Below are positions 1 through 10,644 of a DNA stretch of 64,000 nt, piece after piece; position 1 is the first letter of the stretch; every line of letters begins with the position of its first letter. Position numbers and translations under genes: made by a program. The notes below the pieces were generated by a model. The model saw only the letters and a list, made by a program, of their open reading frames with translations, was not told the origin of the DNA and ran no database searches. The DNA is from Aquabacterium sp. (lineage in GTDB: Bacteria > Pseudomonadota > Gammaproteobacteria > Burkholderiales > Burkholderiaceae_C), in assembly GCA_023266355.1 (NCBI GenBank), contig JAHFQM010000007.1, positions 62,001-126,000 on the forward strand, written 5' to 3'.

Positions 1-288
1 CTGCTTCTTGGGCAGGACCAGGCCGAAGCGGCAAGGCCCGACCACGCCCAAGTCATCCACATCCGATGGGGACACCAGGGCCTCACCTGTTGACAACTCG
101 GCAGGAACGGCTGCAACGCCGAGGTCGATCGGCGTTTTTTCAGCACGCCGGGGGGCCACCTGGTCGTTGACGGACAGGCGCGGCAGGGCGTACAGGAAAA
201 AATGTGCCGTGCGGGCCACCGGGCGGGTTCCCAGAGCCCGTTGAAAATCGGACGATTTCAGGCTGGGTGCACGCACGCTGGAGGGCAC
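1..288 (-). CDS. rnpA: Ribonuclease P protein component, partial (3' end outside window)
   Basis: Protein subunit of RNase P, which trims 5' leaders of pre-tRNAs together with the M1 RNA. The 96 visible residues contain the family pattern of betaproteobacterial RnpA (LKSSDFQRAL, then VARTAHFFLY, then FGLVLPKKQ, where the family's LG-VVPKR-A-RAVTRN core begins). The conserved RNR helix lies beyond base 1. The reading frame is closed upstream by TGA, so a GTG at 288 is the longest possible start; a second GTG at 276 is possible. It lies downstream of rpmH in the same direction, the universal order of this operon. It has a longer acidic central loop than E. coli RnpA. Identity is inferred from motif and position. 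Confidence 0.85.
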   Translation of the reverse strand, partial: MPSSVRAPSLKSSDFQRALGTRPVARTAHFFLYALPRLSVNDQVAPRRAEKTPIDLGVAAVPAELSTGEALVSPSDVDDLGVVGPCRFGLVLPKKQ

Positions 289-396
289 AGTGAAGGTGTC
301 ACATCAAGACAAAGCCGGGCGCATGACCCGGCCTTGTGCATGTCTGCAGCCCGCCAAGCCAGGGCCCATGGGGCCCCGCGGCGGGCAAAGCGCCGT

Positions 397-427
397 GGCA
401 CAGGCACTGCGCAAGGCAGCCTGTGCC
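397..427. repeat. Hairpin between rpmH and rnpA
   Basis: Inverted repeat GGCACAGGC / GCCTGTGCC (9-bp arms, 13-nt loop) in the rpmH-rnpA spacer. There is no T tract, so it is more likely an mRNA processing or stability element than an intrinsic terminator. Confidence 0.4.
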
Positions 428-437
428 GGCGCCTCGA

Positions 438-572
438 TCACAGACCCAGACGCTTGCGACCCTTGGCGCGGCGGGCGCTGATGACCTTGCGGCCACCCTT
501 GGTCTTCATGCGAACGAGGAAGCCGTGGGTGCGGGCGCGACGGGTCTTGGAAGGTTGGTAAGTGCGTTTCAT
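438..572 (-). CDS. rpmH: 50S ribosomal protein L34
   Basis: 44-residue, very basic large-subunit ribosomal protein (starts [18 protein letters not shown], ends GRKRLGL). It matches the universal L34 sequence and length. ATG at 572, TGA at 438. It is divergent from dnaA across a roughly 390-bp spacer containing DnaA boxes and is followed by rnpA, the standard arrangement beside bacterial origins. Confidence 0.98.
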   Translation of the reverse strand: MKRTYQPSKTRRARTHGFLVRMKTKGGRKVISARRAKGRKRLGL

Positions 573-892
573 GATGGTCCTTCAGGGCCACAAGCGGCAA
601 GCCGAACCCCATTGAAGGGAGTTCGAAGCGAACCGTGGTGAGCCGCGATGCGCCGGGGTCACCGGCATGCGAAATCCAAAACTCTGGCTGAAACTGTGGA
701 GCGCACGTGCGCGCCGCCAGCCACAAGCCGGAGGAACCCGCGATTACAGCAGCTTTCGGCCCACAGGTCAATGCCCCCACACCCCTGGGTGCGGGTTGGG
801 CCCGTTTGCGGGACGTCAAAACCCCATCGCCCCAGGCTTGGCCATGCCCTCTGCTGGCACGGAAATCGCCTGTCGGCCAGGGGGGAAATTTC

Positions 893-962
893 TGTGGATA
901 ACCTGCCCCGCGGTGGCTTGTCCACGCTTAGAATTCGCGTCCCAAGGAAGGACTTGTCCACA
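893..962. promoter_or_regulatory. DnaA-box cluster upstream of dnaA
   Basis: Three 9-mers lie just before dnaA: TGTGGATAA at 893-901 (a perfect TTATCCACA box on the minus strand), TTGTCCACG at 918-926 and TTGTCCACA at 954-962, the last abutting the dnaA start codon. DnaA boxes here usually serve autoregulation of dnaA and may be part of oriC. The rest of the rpmH-dnaA spacer (573-892) shows no gene. Confidence 0.75.
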
Positions 963-964
963 AC

Positions 965-2512
965 ATGAGTGCTGCCGAATTGCCACTGACCGCCTCGGCA
1001 CCCCTGCCCCGCCCTGACATGGGCGCAACCTCGGGCACCCCCACGCCAGACACCCTGTGGCAGCGCTGCTGCGCCCGCCTGGCCACCGAATTGCCAGAGC
1101 AGCAGTTCAACACCTGGATCCGGCCTCTGCCACCGGCCGAGGTCTCCCGCGACGGCGCCCTGACCGTGGTGTGCGTGCGCGTGCCCAACCGCTTCATGCT
1201 GGACTGGATCCGCACCCAGTACAGCGGCCGCCTCGAAGCGCTGCTGACCGAAACCCTGGGCAGCGCCATCCGGCTGGAACTGGCACTGGCCCCGCGCGCA
1301 GCCGCCCCCATGGCCGGACAGCGCCCCGGCGCCATGCCGGCCGTGCGCGCCCTGCCGCCCAACGCGCTGCCATCCCAACATGCCCAGGTCCACCCACGTG
1401 GCCCAGCAGGCCACGACCCGCGCGACGGACAAGGTCACCCAGGCCACCATGGCCAGTACGAAGGCCACCGGTCTCCACGCCAGACGCCCCAGGTCATGGG
1501 CCTGAACCCGGCGCTCACCTTCGACAACCTCGTGCCCGGCCGCGCCAACCAGATGGCCCGCACCGCCGCCCTGCACGTCGCCGGCGCCCCCGGTCAGATG
1601 TACAACCCGCTGTTCATCTACGGCGGCGTGGGCCTGGGCAAAACCCACTTGATGAACGCCGTGGGCAACGCCCTGCTGGCCGACAAACCCGACGCGCGCA
1701 TCCTCTACCTGCACGCCGAGCAGTTCATCTCCGACGTGGTGAAGAACTACCAGCGCAAGACCTTCGACGAGCTCAAGGCCAAGTACCACAACCTCGATCT
1801 GCTGCTGATCGACGATGTGCAGTTTTTCGCCGGCAAGGACCGCACCCAGGAAGAGTTCTTCAACGCGTTCGAGGCCCTGCTGGCCAAGAAGGCGCACATC
1901 ATCATGACGTCGGACACCTACCCCAAGGGCCTGGCCAACATCGATGAGCGCCTGACCTCCCGCTTCGACGCCGGCCTGACGGTGGCCATCGAGCCGCCCG
2001 AGCTCGAAATGCGCGTGGCCATCCTGATCAAGAAGGCCGCCCAGGAAGCCATCGAGATGCCCGAAGACGTGGCTTTCTTCGTGGCCAAGAACGTGCGCGC
2101 CAACGTGCGCGAGCTCGAAGGGGCCCTGCGCAAGGTGCTGGCCTTCGCCAAGTTCAGCCACAAAGAGATCACCATCACCCTGGCGCGCGAGGCCTTGAAG
2201 GACCTGCTGAGCATCCAGAACCGCCAGATCTCGGTGGAGAACATCCAGAAGACCGTGGCCGACTTCTACAAGATCAAGGTCGCGGACATGTACTCCAAGA
2301 AGCGCCCGGCCAGCATCGCCCGCCCGCGCCAGATCGCCATGTACCTGGCCAAGGAGCTGACGCAAAAGAGCCTGCCCGAGATCGGCGAGCTCTTCGGCGG
2401 CCGCGACCACACCACGGTGCTGCACGCCGTGCGCAAGATCGGTGGCGAACGCGCCAAGGACTCCGAGCTCAACCAGCAGCTGCACGTGCTGGAGCAGACG
2501 CTCAAGGGTTGA
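965..2512 (+). CDS. dnaA: Chromosomal replication initiator DnaA
   Basis: AAA+ initiator that binds DnaA boxes and melts oriC. Domain I starts around residue 24 ([21 protein letters not shown]). A Pro/Gln/His-rich linker (about 120-180) is followed by the AAA+ core with Walker [10 protein letters not shown] near residue 222 and Walker [10 protein letters not shown] near 281. The C-terminal DnaA-box-binding helix-turn-helix has the signature [15 protein letters not shown] near residue 480. At 515 aa it is somewhat longer than E. coli DnaA because of the linker and an N-terminal extension; ATG at 1019 is an alternative start. A DnaA box directly before the start suggests autoregulation. Confidence 0.98.
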   Translation: MSAAELPLTASAPLPRPDMGATSGTPTPDTLWQRCCARLATELPEQQFNTWIRPLPPAEVSRDGALTVVCVRVPNRFMLDWIRTQYSGRLEALLTETLGSAIRLELALAPRAAAPMAGQRPGAMPAVRALPPNALPSQHAQVHPRGPAGHDPRDGQGHPGHHGQYEGHRSPRQTPQVMGLNPALTFDNLVPGRANQMARTAALHVAGAPGQMYNPLFIYGGVGLGKTHLMNAVGNALLADKPDARILYLHAEQFISDVVKNYQRKTFDELKAKYHNLDLLLIDDVQFFAGKDRTQEEFFNAFEALLAKKAHIIMTSDTYPKGLANIDERLTSRFDAGLTVAIEPPELEMRVAILIKKAAQEAIEMPEDVAFFVAKNVRANVRELEGALRKVLAFAKFSHKEITITLAREALKDLLSIQNRQISVENIQKTVADFYKIKVADMYSKKRPASIARPRQIAMYLAKELTQKSLPEIGELFGGRDHTTVLHAVRKIGGERAKDSELNQQLHVLEQTLKG

Positions 2513-2571
2513 ATCCAGGGCTGAACCTGGGGCCAAACACAGCGCCCTGGCACGCGCCAACCCCACCCCAC

Positions 2572-2595
2572 AGAGGCCTTCGGGCCTCTTTTTTT
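2572..2595 (+). terminator. Intrinsic terminator after dnaA
   Basis: Stem AGAGGCC / GGCCTCT with a TTCG tetraloop followed by a run of T (2589-2595), 60 bp after the dnaA stop. A textbook rho-independent terminator, so dnaN probably has its own promoter. Confidence 0.9.
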
Positions 2596-2639
2596 GGGCC
2601 CATTTTTCACCAAACGCCTCTGCAAACGTCCCGAAACGC

Positions 2640-2872
2640 ACCCGGGATCTGCCCGCTGTCAAGTGACAAGGCTGTGGACAACAATCGAACAAGCAGGTGC
2701 TTGTCCACAGGCAGACGCATTTTTCAGAAGTTGTTGTCTGTGAGCCCCATCGCGAACACGGGTACGATCCACACGCTTGTCCTTGGCGTAAATCCTTGAT
2801 GGAACAGGACAAAATAGCGTTGTTCACAGAAAACGTCGTTCTCTACTACAACGACTAATTTGAAAGACTAAG
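2640..2872. other. oriC: Candidate oriC (dnaA-dnaN spacer)
   Basis: The dnaA-dnaN spacer carries TGTGGACAA (2673-2681), TTGTCCACA (2701-2709), CGATCCACA (2765-2773) and TTGTTCACA (2821-2829), with a relatively A/T-rich stretch from about 2800 to the dnaN start. Box clustering plus AT-rich DNA beside dnaA is the usual form of a bacterial origin. The spacer before dnaA also has boxes, so the origin may be bipartite. No unwinding element can be proven by eye. Confidence 0.6.
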
Positions 2873-4000
2873 ATGATTGTGTTGAAAGCAGCCCAGGAAC
2901 AAATTCTTGCTGCGCTCCAGTCCGTGAGCGGAATTGTGGAAAGACGCCACACCCTGCCCATCCTGGCCAACGTGCTCATCCGCAAGAACGGTCCCGAGCT
3001 CGAACTCATCACCAGCGACCTGGAAATCCAGATCCGCACGCAGGCCCAACTGGGCGGTGACGAAGGCAACTACGCCATCACCGTGGGCGCCAAGAAGCTG
3101 GGCGACATCCTGAAAAGCCTGCCCAGCGACCAGACCGTGTCGCTCACGGCCAACCAGAACAAGCTGACGCTGCAAGGCGGCAAGAGCCGCTTCACGCTGC
3201 AAACCCTGCCGGCGGAAGACTTCCCCCTGGTGCAGGAAGCCGCCGACTTCGGTCCCGCCTTCAGCATCCCGCAGAAGACGCTCAAGCTGCTCATCAGCCA
3301 GGTGCACTTCTCGATGGCGGTGCACGACATCCGCTACTACCTCAACGGCATCCTCTTCGTGGCCGAAGGCAACACCCTGACGCTGGTGGCCACCGACGGC
3401 CACCGCCTGGCGCTGTCCCAGGCCACGCTGGACGTCGACATGCCCAAGCAGGAGGTCATCCTGCCCCGCAAGACGGTGCTGGAGCTGCAACGCCTGCTCA
3501 AGGACGGCAAGGACAGCAAGGAAGGCGAAGAACAGCTCATCGAGATGCGCTTCGCGGGCAACCAGGCCAAGTTCAGCTTCGGGGGCCTGGAATTCGTGAC
3601 CAAGCTGGTCGAGGGCAAGTTCCCCGACTACAACCGCGTCATCCCCAAGAACCACAAAAACCACATCACCTTGGGCCGCACCACCCTGCTGGCCTCGCTG
3701 CAGCGCGCGGCCATCCTGACGTCGGAGAAGTTCAAGGGCGTGCGCATGAACTTCGCACCAGGCACCCTGGGCATCGCGTCGAGCAACGCCGAGCAGGAAG
3801 AGGCCAAGGAAGAGCTGGACATCGACTACGGCGGCGACAGCTTCGAGATCGGCTTCAACGTGGGCTACCTGATGGACGTGCTGGCCAACATGGGCCAGGA
3901 CATGGTGACGGTGTCCCTGCAGGACGCCAACAGCTCGGCGCTGATCACCAACCCCGAGTACGAGGGGTTCAAATACGTCGTGATGCCGATGCGGATCTGA
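2873..4000 (+). CDS. dnaN: DNA polymerase III beta subunit (sliding clamp)
   Basis: 375-aa ring clamp that tethers DNA polymerase III to the template. It begins MIVLKAAQEQILAALQSVSGIVERRHTLPILANVLI and ends with the clamp-typical YVVMPMRI. Three repeated clamp domains of about 120 residues fit the length. It follows dnaA and the terminator, in the conserved dnaA-dnaN order. No recF follows; the next gene is a surface protein and then gyrB. Confidence 0.98.
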   Translation: MIVLKAAQEQILAALQSVSGIVERRHTLPILANVLIRKNGPELELITSDLEIQIRTQAQLGGDEGNYAITVGAKKLGDILKSLPSDQTVSLTANQNKLTLQGGKSRFTLQTLPAEDFPLVQEAADFGPAFSIPQKTLKLLISQVHFSMAVHDIRYYLNGILFVAEGNTLTLVATDGHRLALSQATLDVDMPKQEVILPRKTVLELQRLLKDGKDSKEGEEQLIEMRFAGNQAKFSFGGLEFVTKLVEGKFPDYNRVIPKNHKNHITLGRTTLLASLQRAAILTSEKFKGVRMNFAPGTLGIASSNAEQEEAKEELDIDYGGDSFEIGFNVGYLMDVLANMGQDMVTVSLQDANSSALITNPEYEGFKYVVMPMRI

Positions 4001-4067
4001 CAGGCGCTCTTGCGGCGTGAAGGCCGCTCCTGTAGGGTGTTTGCACAAACACTCACAGGAGGATTCC

Positions 4068-5036
4068 ATGCGCCAGCACACCCGTGCCTTGTTCGCCTTG
4101 AACCTGGGCCTTGTGCTCGCTCAGGCCCACGCTGCCCCATTCACAGCCGAAGCCTCGGCGAGGGTCACCGGCCTGACTTTCCGCCTGGTGGACCTCGACC
4201 CCAACGATGGCGTCACCCCCTGGTTCCAGCTGAAACCCAACCGCGAGACCGAGCTGTATGTCGCGGGCGACGAATACTTGGTGAACCGGCAAGCCGGCAG
4301 CATCTTCACCGCACCTGCGGTGAGCTTGAGCACCGCCAACGGGGAGGCCTCCGGCGCCTACTCGCCCGGTCAAGCCAGCGTCTCTGTGGGTTTGCAAGGC
4401 GATGTCAGCCAACGCACCAACAGGGCAGCTTTGTCTGAACGCACCAACCTGCCCGATGACTTTGAGCTCGGGCAGCCCCTCTCATTGGCCGCTTTCACCC
4501 TCTCGGCCAACACGGCCTTGTACATCGACGGCTTCATCACCCTGAAGGCCGCTGCCGACGGCAGTGCTTACATGACCGACGAGGTGCGTGCTGAGTTGGC
4601 CGCCAACGCCCAGGTTCAGCTGCTTCAGGCCAGAGCCAGCCTGCTGACGTCGTTGGGTGCGGATCTGCCCATTGGCAGCGAGGTTCCGTTTTGGGAATTT
4701 GACATTGACGGTGTTTCCAACTTGGGCTGGCCCTCTGTCAGCGGCGCGCTGGAGATGACGGGCGCCGACGGCGAGGAACGGCAATTCAGCTTCGAAGAAA
4801 CCAAGACGCTGTCGATGGGGGTCCGCAACTTTTTGTCGACCAGCACCGACTTCAACATGAATTTCTACATGGACGTCGAGGCCATCGCTAGCCGCGCGGA
4901 CCTCGGCATCACACCCACGCCGACCCCAACGCCGACCCCATCCATCCCCGAACCCTCCACTTGGGCCTTGATGGGCCTGGGGCTGGCCGGCGTGGCCTTT
5001 GCAACGAGGCAACGCCGCGCTCAGGCCCGCCGCTGA
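4068..5036 (+). CDS. PEP-CTERM sorting-domain protein
   Basis: About 322-aa exported protein. It starts with a signal peptide (MRQHTRALFALNLGLVLAQAHA) and ends with a TPTPTP linker plus the tripartite PEP-CTERM anchor: IPEPSTW, a hydrophobic stretch (ALMGLGLAGVAFA) and a basic tail. Such proteins are cut and exported by exosortase, often in exopolysaccharide-producing Gram-negatives. The start at 4068 is chosen because AGGAGG lies 5 bases upstream and it gives a clean signal peptide; the open frame extends further up. The mature part resembles no enzyme I know. It is unusual to find it between dnaN and gyrB. Confidence 0.85.
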   Translation: MRQHTRALFALNLGLVLAQAHAAPFTAEASARVTGLTFRLVDLDPNDGVTPWFQLKPNRETELYVAGDEYLVNRQAGSIFTAPAVSLSTANGEASGAYSPGQASVSVGLQGDVSQRTNRAALSERTNLPDDFELGQPLSLAAFTLSANTALYIDGFITLKAAADGSAYMTDEVRAELAANAQVQLLQARASLLTSLGADLPIGSEVPFWEFDIDGVSNLGWPSVSGALEMTGADGEERQFSFEETKTLSMGVRNFLSTSTDFNMNFYMDVEAIASRADLGITPTPTPTPTPSIPEPSTWALMGLGLAGVAFATRQRRAQARR

Positions 5037-5065
5037 AGCCTGGTCAACCCAGGCTAAAATCCCAG

Positions 5066-7652
<2,587 letters not shown>

Positions 7653-7654
<2 letters not shown>

Positions 7655-7701
7655 GTTTGTAGGTTCTCAATGAATCTGCGAATTTTCTCAATAGTTGCGA
7701 A
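7653..7701. repeat. Left end of inserted element: target duplication, terminal inverted repeat, end-motif repeats
   Basis: AAGTT at 7653-7657 is the left copy of a 5-bp target duplication. The element begins with TGT at 7658; 7658-7682 is the exact reverse complement of 14758-14782 at the other end. Inside it, TTCTCAATGAATCTGCGAA (7664-7682) is followed by a related copy TTCTCAATAGTTGCGAA (7685-7701). Tandem end motifs of this kind are the usual binding sites of TnsB-type transposases. Confidence 0.9.
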
Positions 7702-7997
7702 TAGCTCCTGAAGATGTCGTAGGGCGCCAGATTGTTTGAGACTGGCGCCACAGTTCTGCAACTGCACGGCTAACGCGACTCGCCTAGTGTGCTGGTCACA
7801 ATTGCCGGGTGACACTAGCGCAGTTGTTGAGATTCAAGGGTCTCCGGATCGCTATCCCTTTGCAAGGACGGGTGTTAGCGCCTTAAGACCTGAACACGCG
7901 TACTAGGCCAAGGCGCTGTTTCTGTCCATCCGTTGGTGGATTGAACCGTGTAAGGCCTCCAACCTTTCTGCTCGGAGGTTGAGGCTACCTAGAGTCC
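7702..7997. other. Non-coding left part of the element
   Basis: About 300 bp without a convincing reading frame. It contains a hairpin GGCGCCAG / CTGGCGCC (7723-7749) and a weaker one near 7795-7815. No further end-motif copies are obvious past 7701. Confidence 0.5.
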
Positions 7998-8627
7998 CTA
8001 TTCGTCAACGAGCCATGCTGCCAATATCGCAGCCTCAACGGCTGTCCAGGGCAGTCTCTCTTGCTCGACCCTTGGCTTCAACCCCCAGCGCCCCGACTTC
8101 AGTCCCTCGAAAAGTTCCGCCTCTTCTGCTGCCAAGTGCTCAAGTCCTGATTCCACCGCCTGAACTGCCTCATGCACGGCCAGCTCCTTGAACTCAAGCA
8201 TAGTCGCCACGTCCATGAGTACCGATTGCAAGCCTGGCAGCGCCGCCCTGGCTGAATTCAGGATGACCAAGCCATGGGTGTCGATATCGCCCCAGTAGAG
8301 CGCGGGGACGCCTTTGGCCCAAGGAACACGGCCAAGCACGCCCACCGCCTTCCCAAGGCCAGCGAAGGCGACACACCCCGGCATGTCACGGAGCGCTGTG
8401 CCGCAAGCGTGGTTCTCGACCACCAAGACACGTTTTGGCTTCAATCCAAGCCAGACTACCTCTTCGATGGGTGCTTCGAAGTCGCGTAGGCCGCCAACTG
8501 ATCGCCTGAGTTCAGGGCAGAGCACCATTACCCGGACGCGATGCGGCAACCGCTTCAGCCCAGTACCGTTGAATTTGTTCGTGTCCACGCTCTGGATCTC
8601 GAGTACTGCGAGGGGCTGAACAGACAT
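7998..8627 (-). pseudogene. JetD/DUF2220 C-terminal fragment (Wadjet-like), 5'-truncated
   Basis: The 170 C-terminal residues match the TOPRIM-like DUF2220 domain found in JetD, the nuclease of Wadjet plasmid-defence systems: KRVLVVENHACGTAL, then ALYWGDIDTHGLVILNSAR, then QSVLMDVATML, and near the end RVEQERLPW. The glutamate of VEN and the D-x-D of GDIDTHG, which make up the metal site, are present. Intact JetD proteins are about 380-400 aa with an N-terminal DUF3322 domain; that part is absent here. The frame stays open to 8867, but there it is antisense to a better rightward frame. A start at 8627 (MSVQPLAVLE) is only notional. No jetA, jetB or jetC is seen. Confidence 0.7.
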
Positions 8628-8885
8628 ACCCACCTGTTGATTCGACAGCAAGTGCGTGCGCGGTTCGGTGACGAATGGACGCAGCAGCAGTTGCGTGAAG
8701 CCAAGGCTGAGATTCAGCAGATGATCTCGCACGCCATGCTGGACCATAAGGCCGCCAAGCGCAAAAAGGCAGCGTCTCTCAAGCTCAGGGACAGCGAGGA
8801 CGTTCTCGGGGCGCGCGCGGAACAGGCTCTTAAGGGCGCCATAGCACCGCATGTACTCGACGATCAACCTGACTTTCCGCTATAG
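8607..8885 (+). pseudogene. C-terminal piece of an unknown charged helical protein
   Basis: A rightward frame ending at 8885 encodes about 90 Lys/Glu/Arg-rich helical residues (RARFGDEWTQQQLREAKAEI ... VLDDQPDFPL). Its front runs into the convergent JetD remnant, so the 5' part seems missing. It overlaps the start of the next frame (ATG 8851) by 35 bp, as in a tight operon. I do not recognise the family. Confidence 0.4.
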
Positions 8886-9240
8886 GTTGAGGTTGGCTGA
8901 AGCGAACCTGCTGCCGCAGACCTGGCTGGACGTTGATGTCTTTGCTCTCGACGATGGAGGAGTGGTTGACTCACCCATGTTTCAGCGGTGGCGGGCCCTG
9001 AACGCCGATGGTGCGGCCTGGGTCATCCTTGAGTACTTCACCGGCGTTTGCCCGCCTGCGTACTACGAAGCGCGCGCAAAGAAAGGTCAGCAGTCGCGTG
9101 TGCTGGATGAGCACCGTCGCGAGCTGAAGTTGCTGGAGCGAACATTGGACCGTTTCAGCCGCACTGTACCGGTGCATGGGCCGAAGCTGAGCGCTGCGAA
9201 CTTCGAGGCTGAAATCGAGCAACTGAGGCGTGCAGCTAGT
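8851..9240 (+). pseudogene. N-terminal piece of a coiled-coil protein, possibly SMC/Rad50-like ATPase partner
   Basis: From ATG 8851 about 130 sensible residues (TWLDVDVFALDDGG, FTGVCPPAYYEARAKKG, then a heptad-like charged stretch ending FEAEIEQLRR). The frame then turns into low-quality sequence where the opposite strand becomes coding-like, and stops at 9309. It may be the upstream part of the ATPase whose pieces follow, or a separate gene. Function unknown. Confidence 0.35.
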
Positions 9241-9500
9241 TCGCGCAGGACACGCGCATCCTCAGCAAACTGCAGCAGGTCTAGGAATGGCTTATCGTGC
9301 TCTGCGTGACAAGTGGGGCAAATGAGCGGCTCACTTCCTTCCTTCCGAATCCATGCCGCATCACTGTTGTAAGCCTTCAGTGCCTCGTCGGCCATGCGAG
9401 TCTGATGGTCCAGGCTGGTCAGTAACTCCTGTTCGCGAACGGCATCACTTCGGAGCTTCTCCTGGCGACCGTTGAGCTCGGTGACCTCGCGGGTCACGGC
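9232..9500 (-). pseudogene. Inverted middle piece of an SMC/Rad50-like ATPase (CPTC hook-like motif)
   Basis: On the minus strand about 90 residues read as coiled coil followed by SEPLICPTCHAEHDKPFLDLL and a further helical stretch. A CxxC motif preceded by coiled coil resembles the hinge/hook region of Rad50- or AAA-type coiled-coil ATPases. On both sides the plus strand is the coding-like strand, so this segment appears flipped relative to its neighbours. The open frame extends to 9674, but that part is antisense to the ATPase C-terminus. Confidence 0.45.
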
Positions 9501-9818
9501 GCTAACGCCACGTACGATGTTCCAGTGGTCATCGACTCGCCCAACCAACAGGCGCAAGACGATGTCAATCTTCCCGCAGTGCTCGCGTTCATCGCTAAGG
9601 ACTTGCCGGACGACATCCAGCTCATCGTAGGACTGGAGACGCCCACCGAGTTTCCGTTCGACTACGAACTGCACCTCGAGCGGAAATACTCAATCCTCAT
9701 TGACGAAGAATGGGATGCCACCTACAGCGCAGTAGAGCCCCTGCTTCAAGCAATGTATGCCAACTTGCTGGCTCCCTCGGCCAAGGCTACGCCGGAATCG
9801 CGTTCAAGCGATATCTAG
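9500..9818 (+). pseudogene. C-terminal piece of a P-loop coiled-coil ATPase (Walker B / D-loop)
   Basis: About 105 residues beginning near NATYDVPVVIDSPNQQAQD and ending PESRSSDI. The string VVIDSPNQQ is a Walker B plus D-loop signature of SMC/AAA-15-type ATPases, and the following QLIVGLETP segment suits the H-loop side of the fold. The P-loop half is missing from the window. With the two preceding pieces it gives a broken ATPase gene with a middle part in reverse orientation. Confidence 0.5.
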
Positions 9819-9839
9819 TGTAACGACGGGGTCAGCTGT

Positions 9840-9987
9840 GGGCCCGGAGCAAGCGTGTGTCTTCGTGGGCGAGTTTGGCCCGTGGTGCGCAGCGAAGGAC
9901 GGTGAGTTCCATCTGCCGCCCGACAAGGCCGAGGCCCTGCTGCGAGGAACGATTGCCACCTACCAGCAGCAAGACGGGCGGCCGTAG
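9840..9987 (+). pseudogene. Short C-terminal gene fragment
   Basis: About 48 coding-like residues (ACVFVGEFGPWCAAKDGEFH ... ATYQQQDGRP) directly after the ATPase remnant and in the same direction. There is no start codon in a sensible place. Probably the tail of a third gene of the decayed operon. Family not recognised. Nothing gene-like lies between 9988 and the operator at 10115. Confidence 0.3.
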
Positions 9988-10114
9988 AAGGAAGTCCCCT
10001 GCACTCCACTCTGACGTCAGTGCAACCACGGGCGGCTCGTCACAAACCAAAACCGGTGCGCAAGAACCAACGCAGACATCTCGCCCACACGACTTAACGT
10101 AAAGCGCGCAGATC

Positions 10115-10141
10115 TGCTTCAGAATTGAAGCAAGTCTGCTT
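10115..10141 (+). promoter_or_regulatory. Inverted-repeat operator in front of the regulator gene
   Basis: TGCTTCA-GAAT-TGAAGCA (10115-10132) is a perfect 7-bp-arm inverted repeat. It overlaps a second one, AAGCA-AGTC-TGCTT (10128-10141), giving three regularly spaced TGCTT/AAGCA half-sites. An A/T-rich -10-like TTAAAAT (10140-10146) lies at its edge and the regulator begins a few bases later, so binding here would block the promoter. Inferred to be the regulator's own operator. Confidence 0.55.
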
Positions 10142-10146
10142 AAAAT

Positions 10147-10644
10147 GTGAGGATGGTTGGGCTCCAATTTACCGCAATGCACGTTCGAGGCCTCCTAGGC
10201 CTGACCAGGACGGACTTGCAGCGCTGGTTGAACGTGCTCCCACCATTCGATCAAGTGCCTACGCAAGCGCGCACTGCCCGACGGTTCGCAATCACAGACT
10301 TGGCATTCTTCAGCCTGGTCGCTCTGTTGCATCGAGGCCTGGGCTTGCCGGTGACTACGATCGCGCGTTTCTCCACATCGCTGTACGACCACGTGAACCG
10401 AACTTCATCTCTCAGCTCGCCCGCCGCGCGACTCTTCTTGAATCAGGTCAGCGAAGGTGTCTGGGAGGCCGCCCTCGAGCCAGCAGGGGGCCTATCGATC
10501 TCGATCGATCCCGAGCCCGTTTGGAAGGATGTTTATGCGTTCATCGGCTTGCAGATGCCCGTGCAGCGCGAACTCGCGCTGGGGCTGGTGTCCGTGACCC
10601 CCCCGCTTTTAAGGGACCCCGTTCGTGGCCGCCGCGCAAGTTAA
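10147..10644 (+). CDS. Small MerR-like/HTH regulator of the methyltransferase-nuclease module
   Basis: 165 aa from GTG 10147 (ATG at 10153 or 10177 also possible; none has a strong Shine-Dalgarno, so the mRNA may be nearly leaderless). The N-terminal 80 residues look like a winged-helix MerR-type domain: FTAMHVRGLLGLTRTDLQRW, then ARRFAITDLAFFSLVALLHR, then a GLPVTTIARFS helix. The C-terminal half is unlike known effector domains. The gene overlaps the methyltransferase by 20 bp and has an inverted-repeat operator at its start. This is the layout of controller proteins that delay restriction until methylation is complete; that role is an inference. Confidence 0.55.
   Translation: MRMVGLQFTAMHVRGLLGLTRTDLQRWLNVLPPFDQVPTQARTARRFAITDLAFFSLVALLHRGLGLPVTTIARFSTSLYDHVNRTSSLSSPAARLFLNQVSEGVWEAALEPAGGLSISIDPEPVWKDVYAFIGLQMPVQRELALGLVSVTPPLLRDPVRGRRAS

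Noticed and set aside
659..2827. 722-codon minus-strand open frame across dnaA
   Set aside because: Pure antisense of dnaA and its terminator; low-complexity composition and no ribosome site. High GC makes long shadow frames common here.
4908..4940. Short tandem repeat coding TPTPTP in the PEP-CTERM gene
   Set aside because: Ordinary Pro/Thr linker before a sorting signal; the same kind occurs in the lipoprotein at 60350-60400.
8851..9309. JetC (Wadjet SMC) remnant
   Set aside because: Neither the IDSPNQQ C-terminus nor the preceding coiled coil resembles JetC, and its orientation is opposite to the JetD piece.
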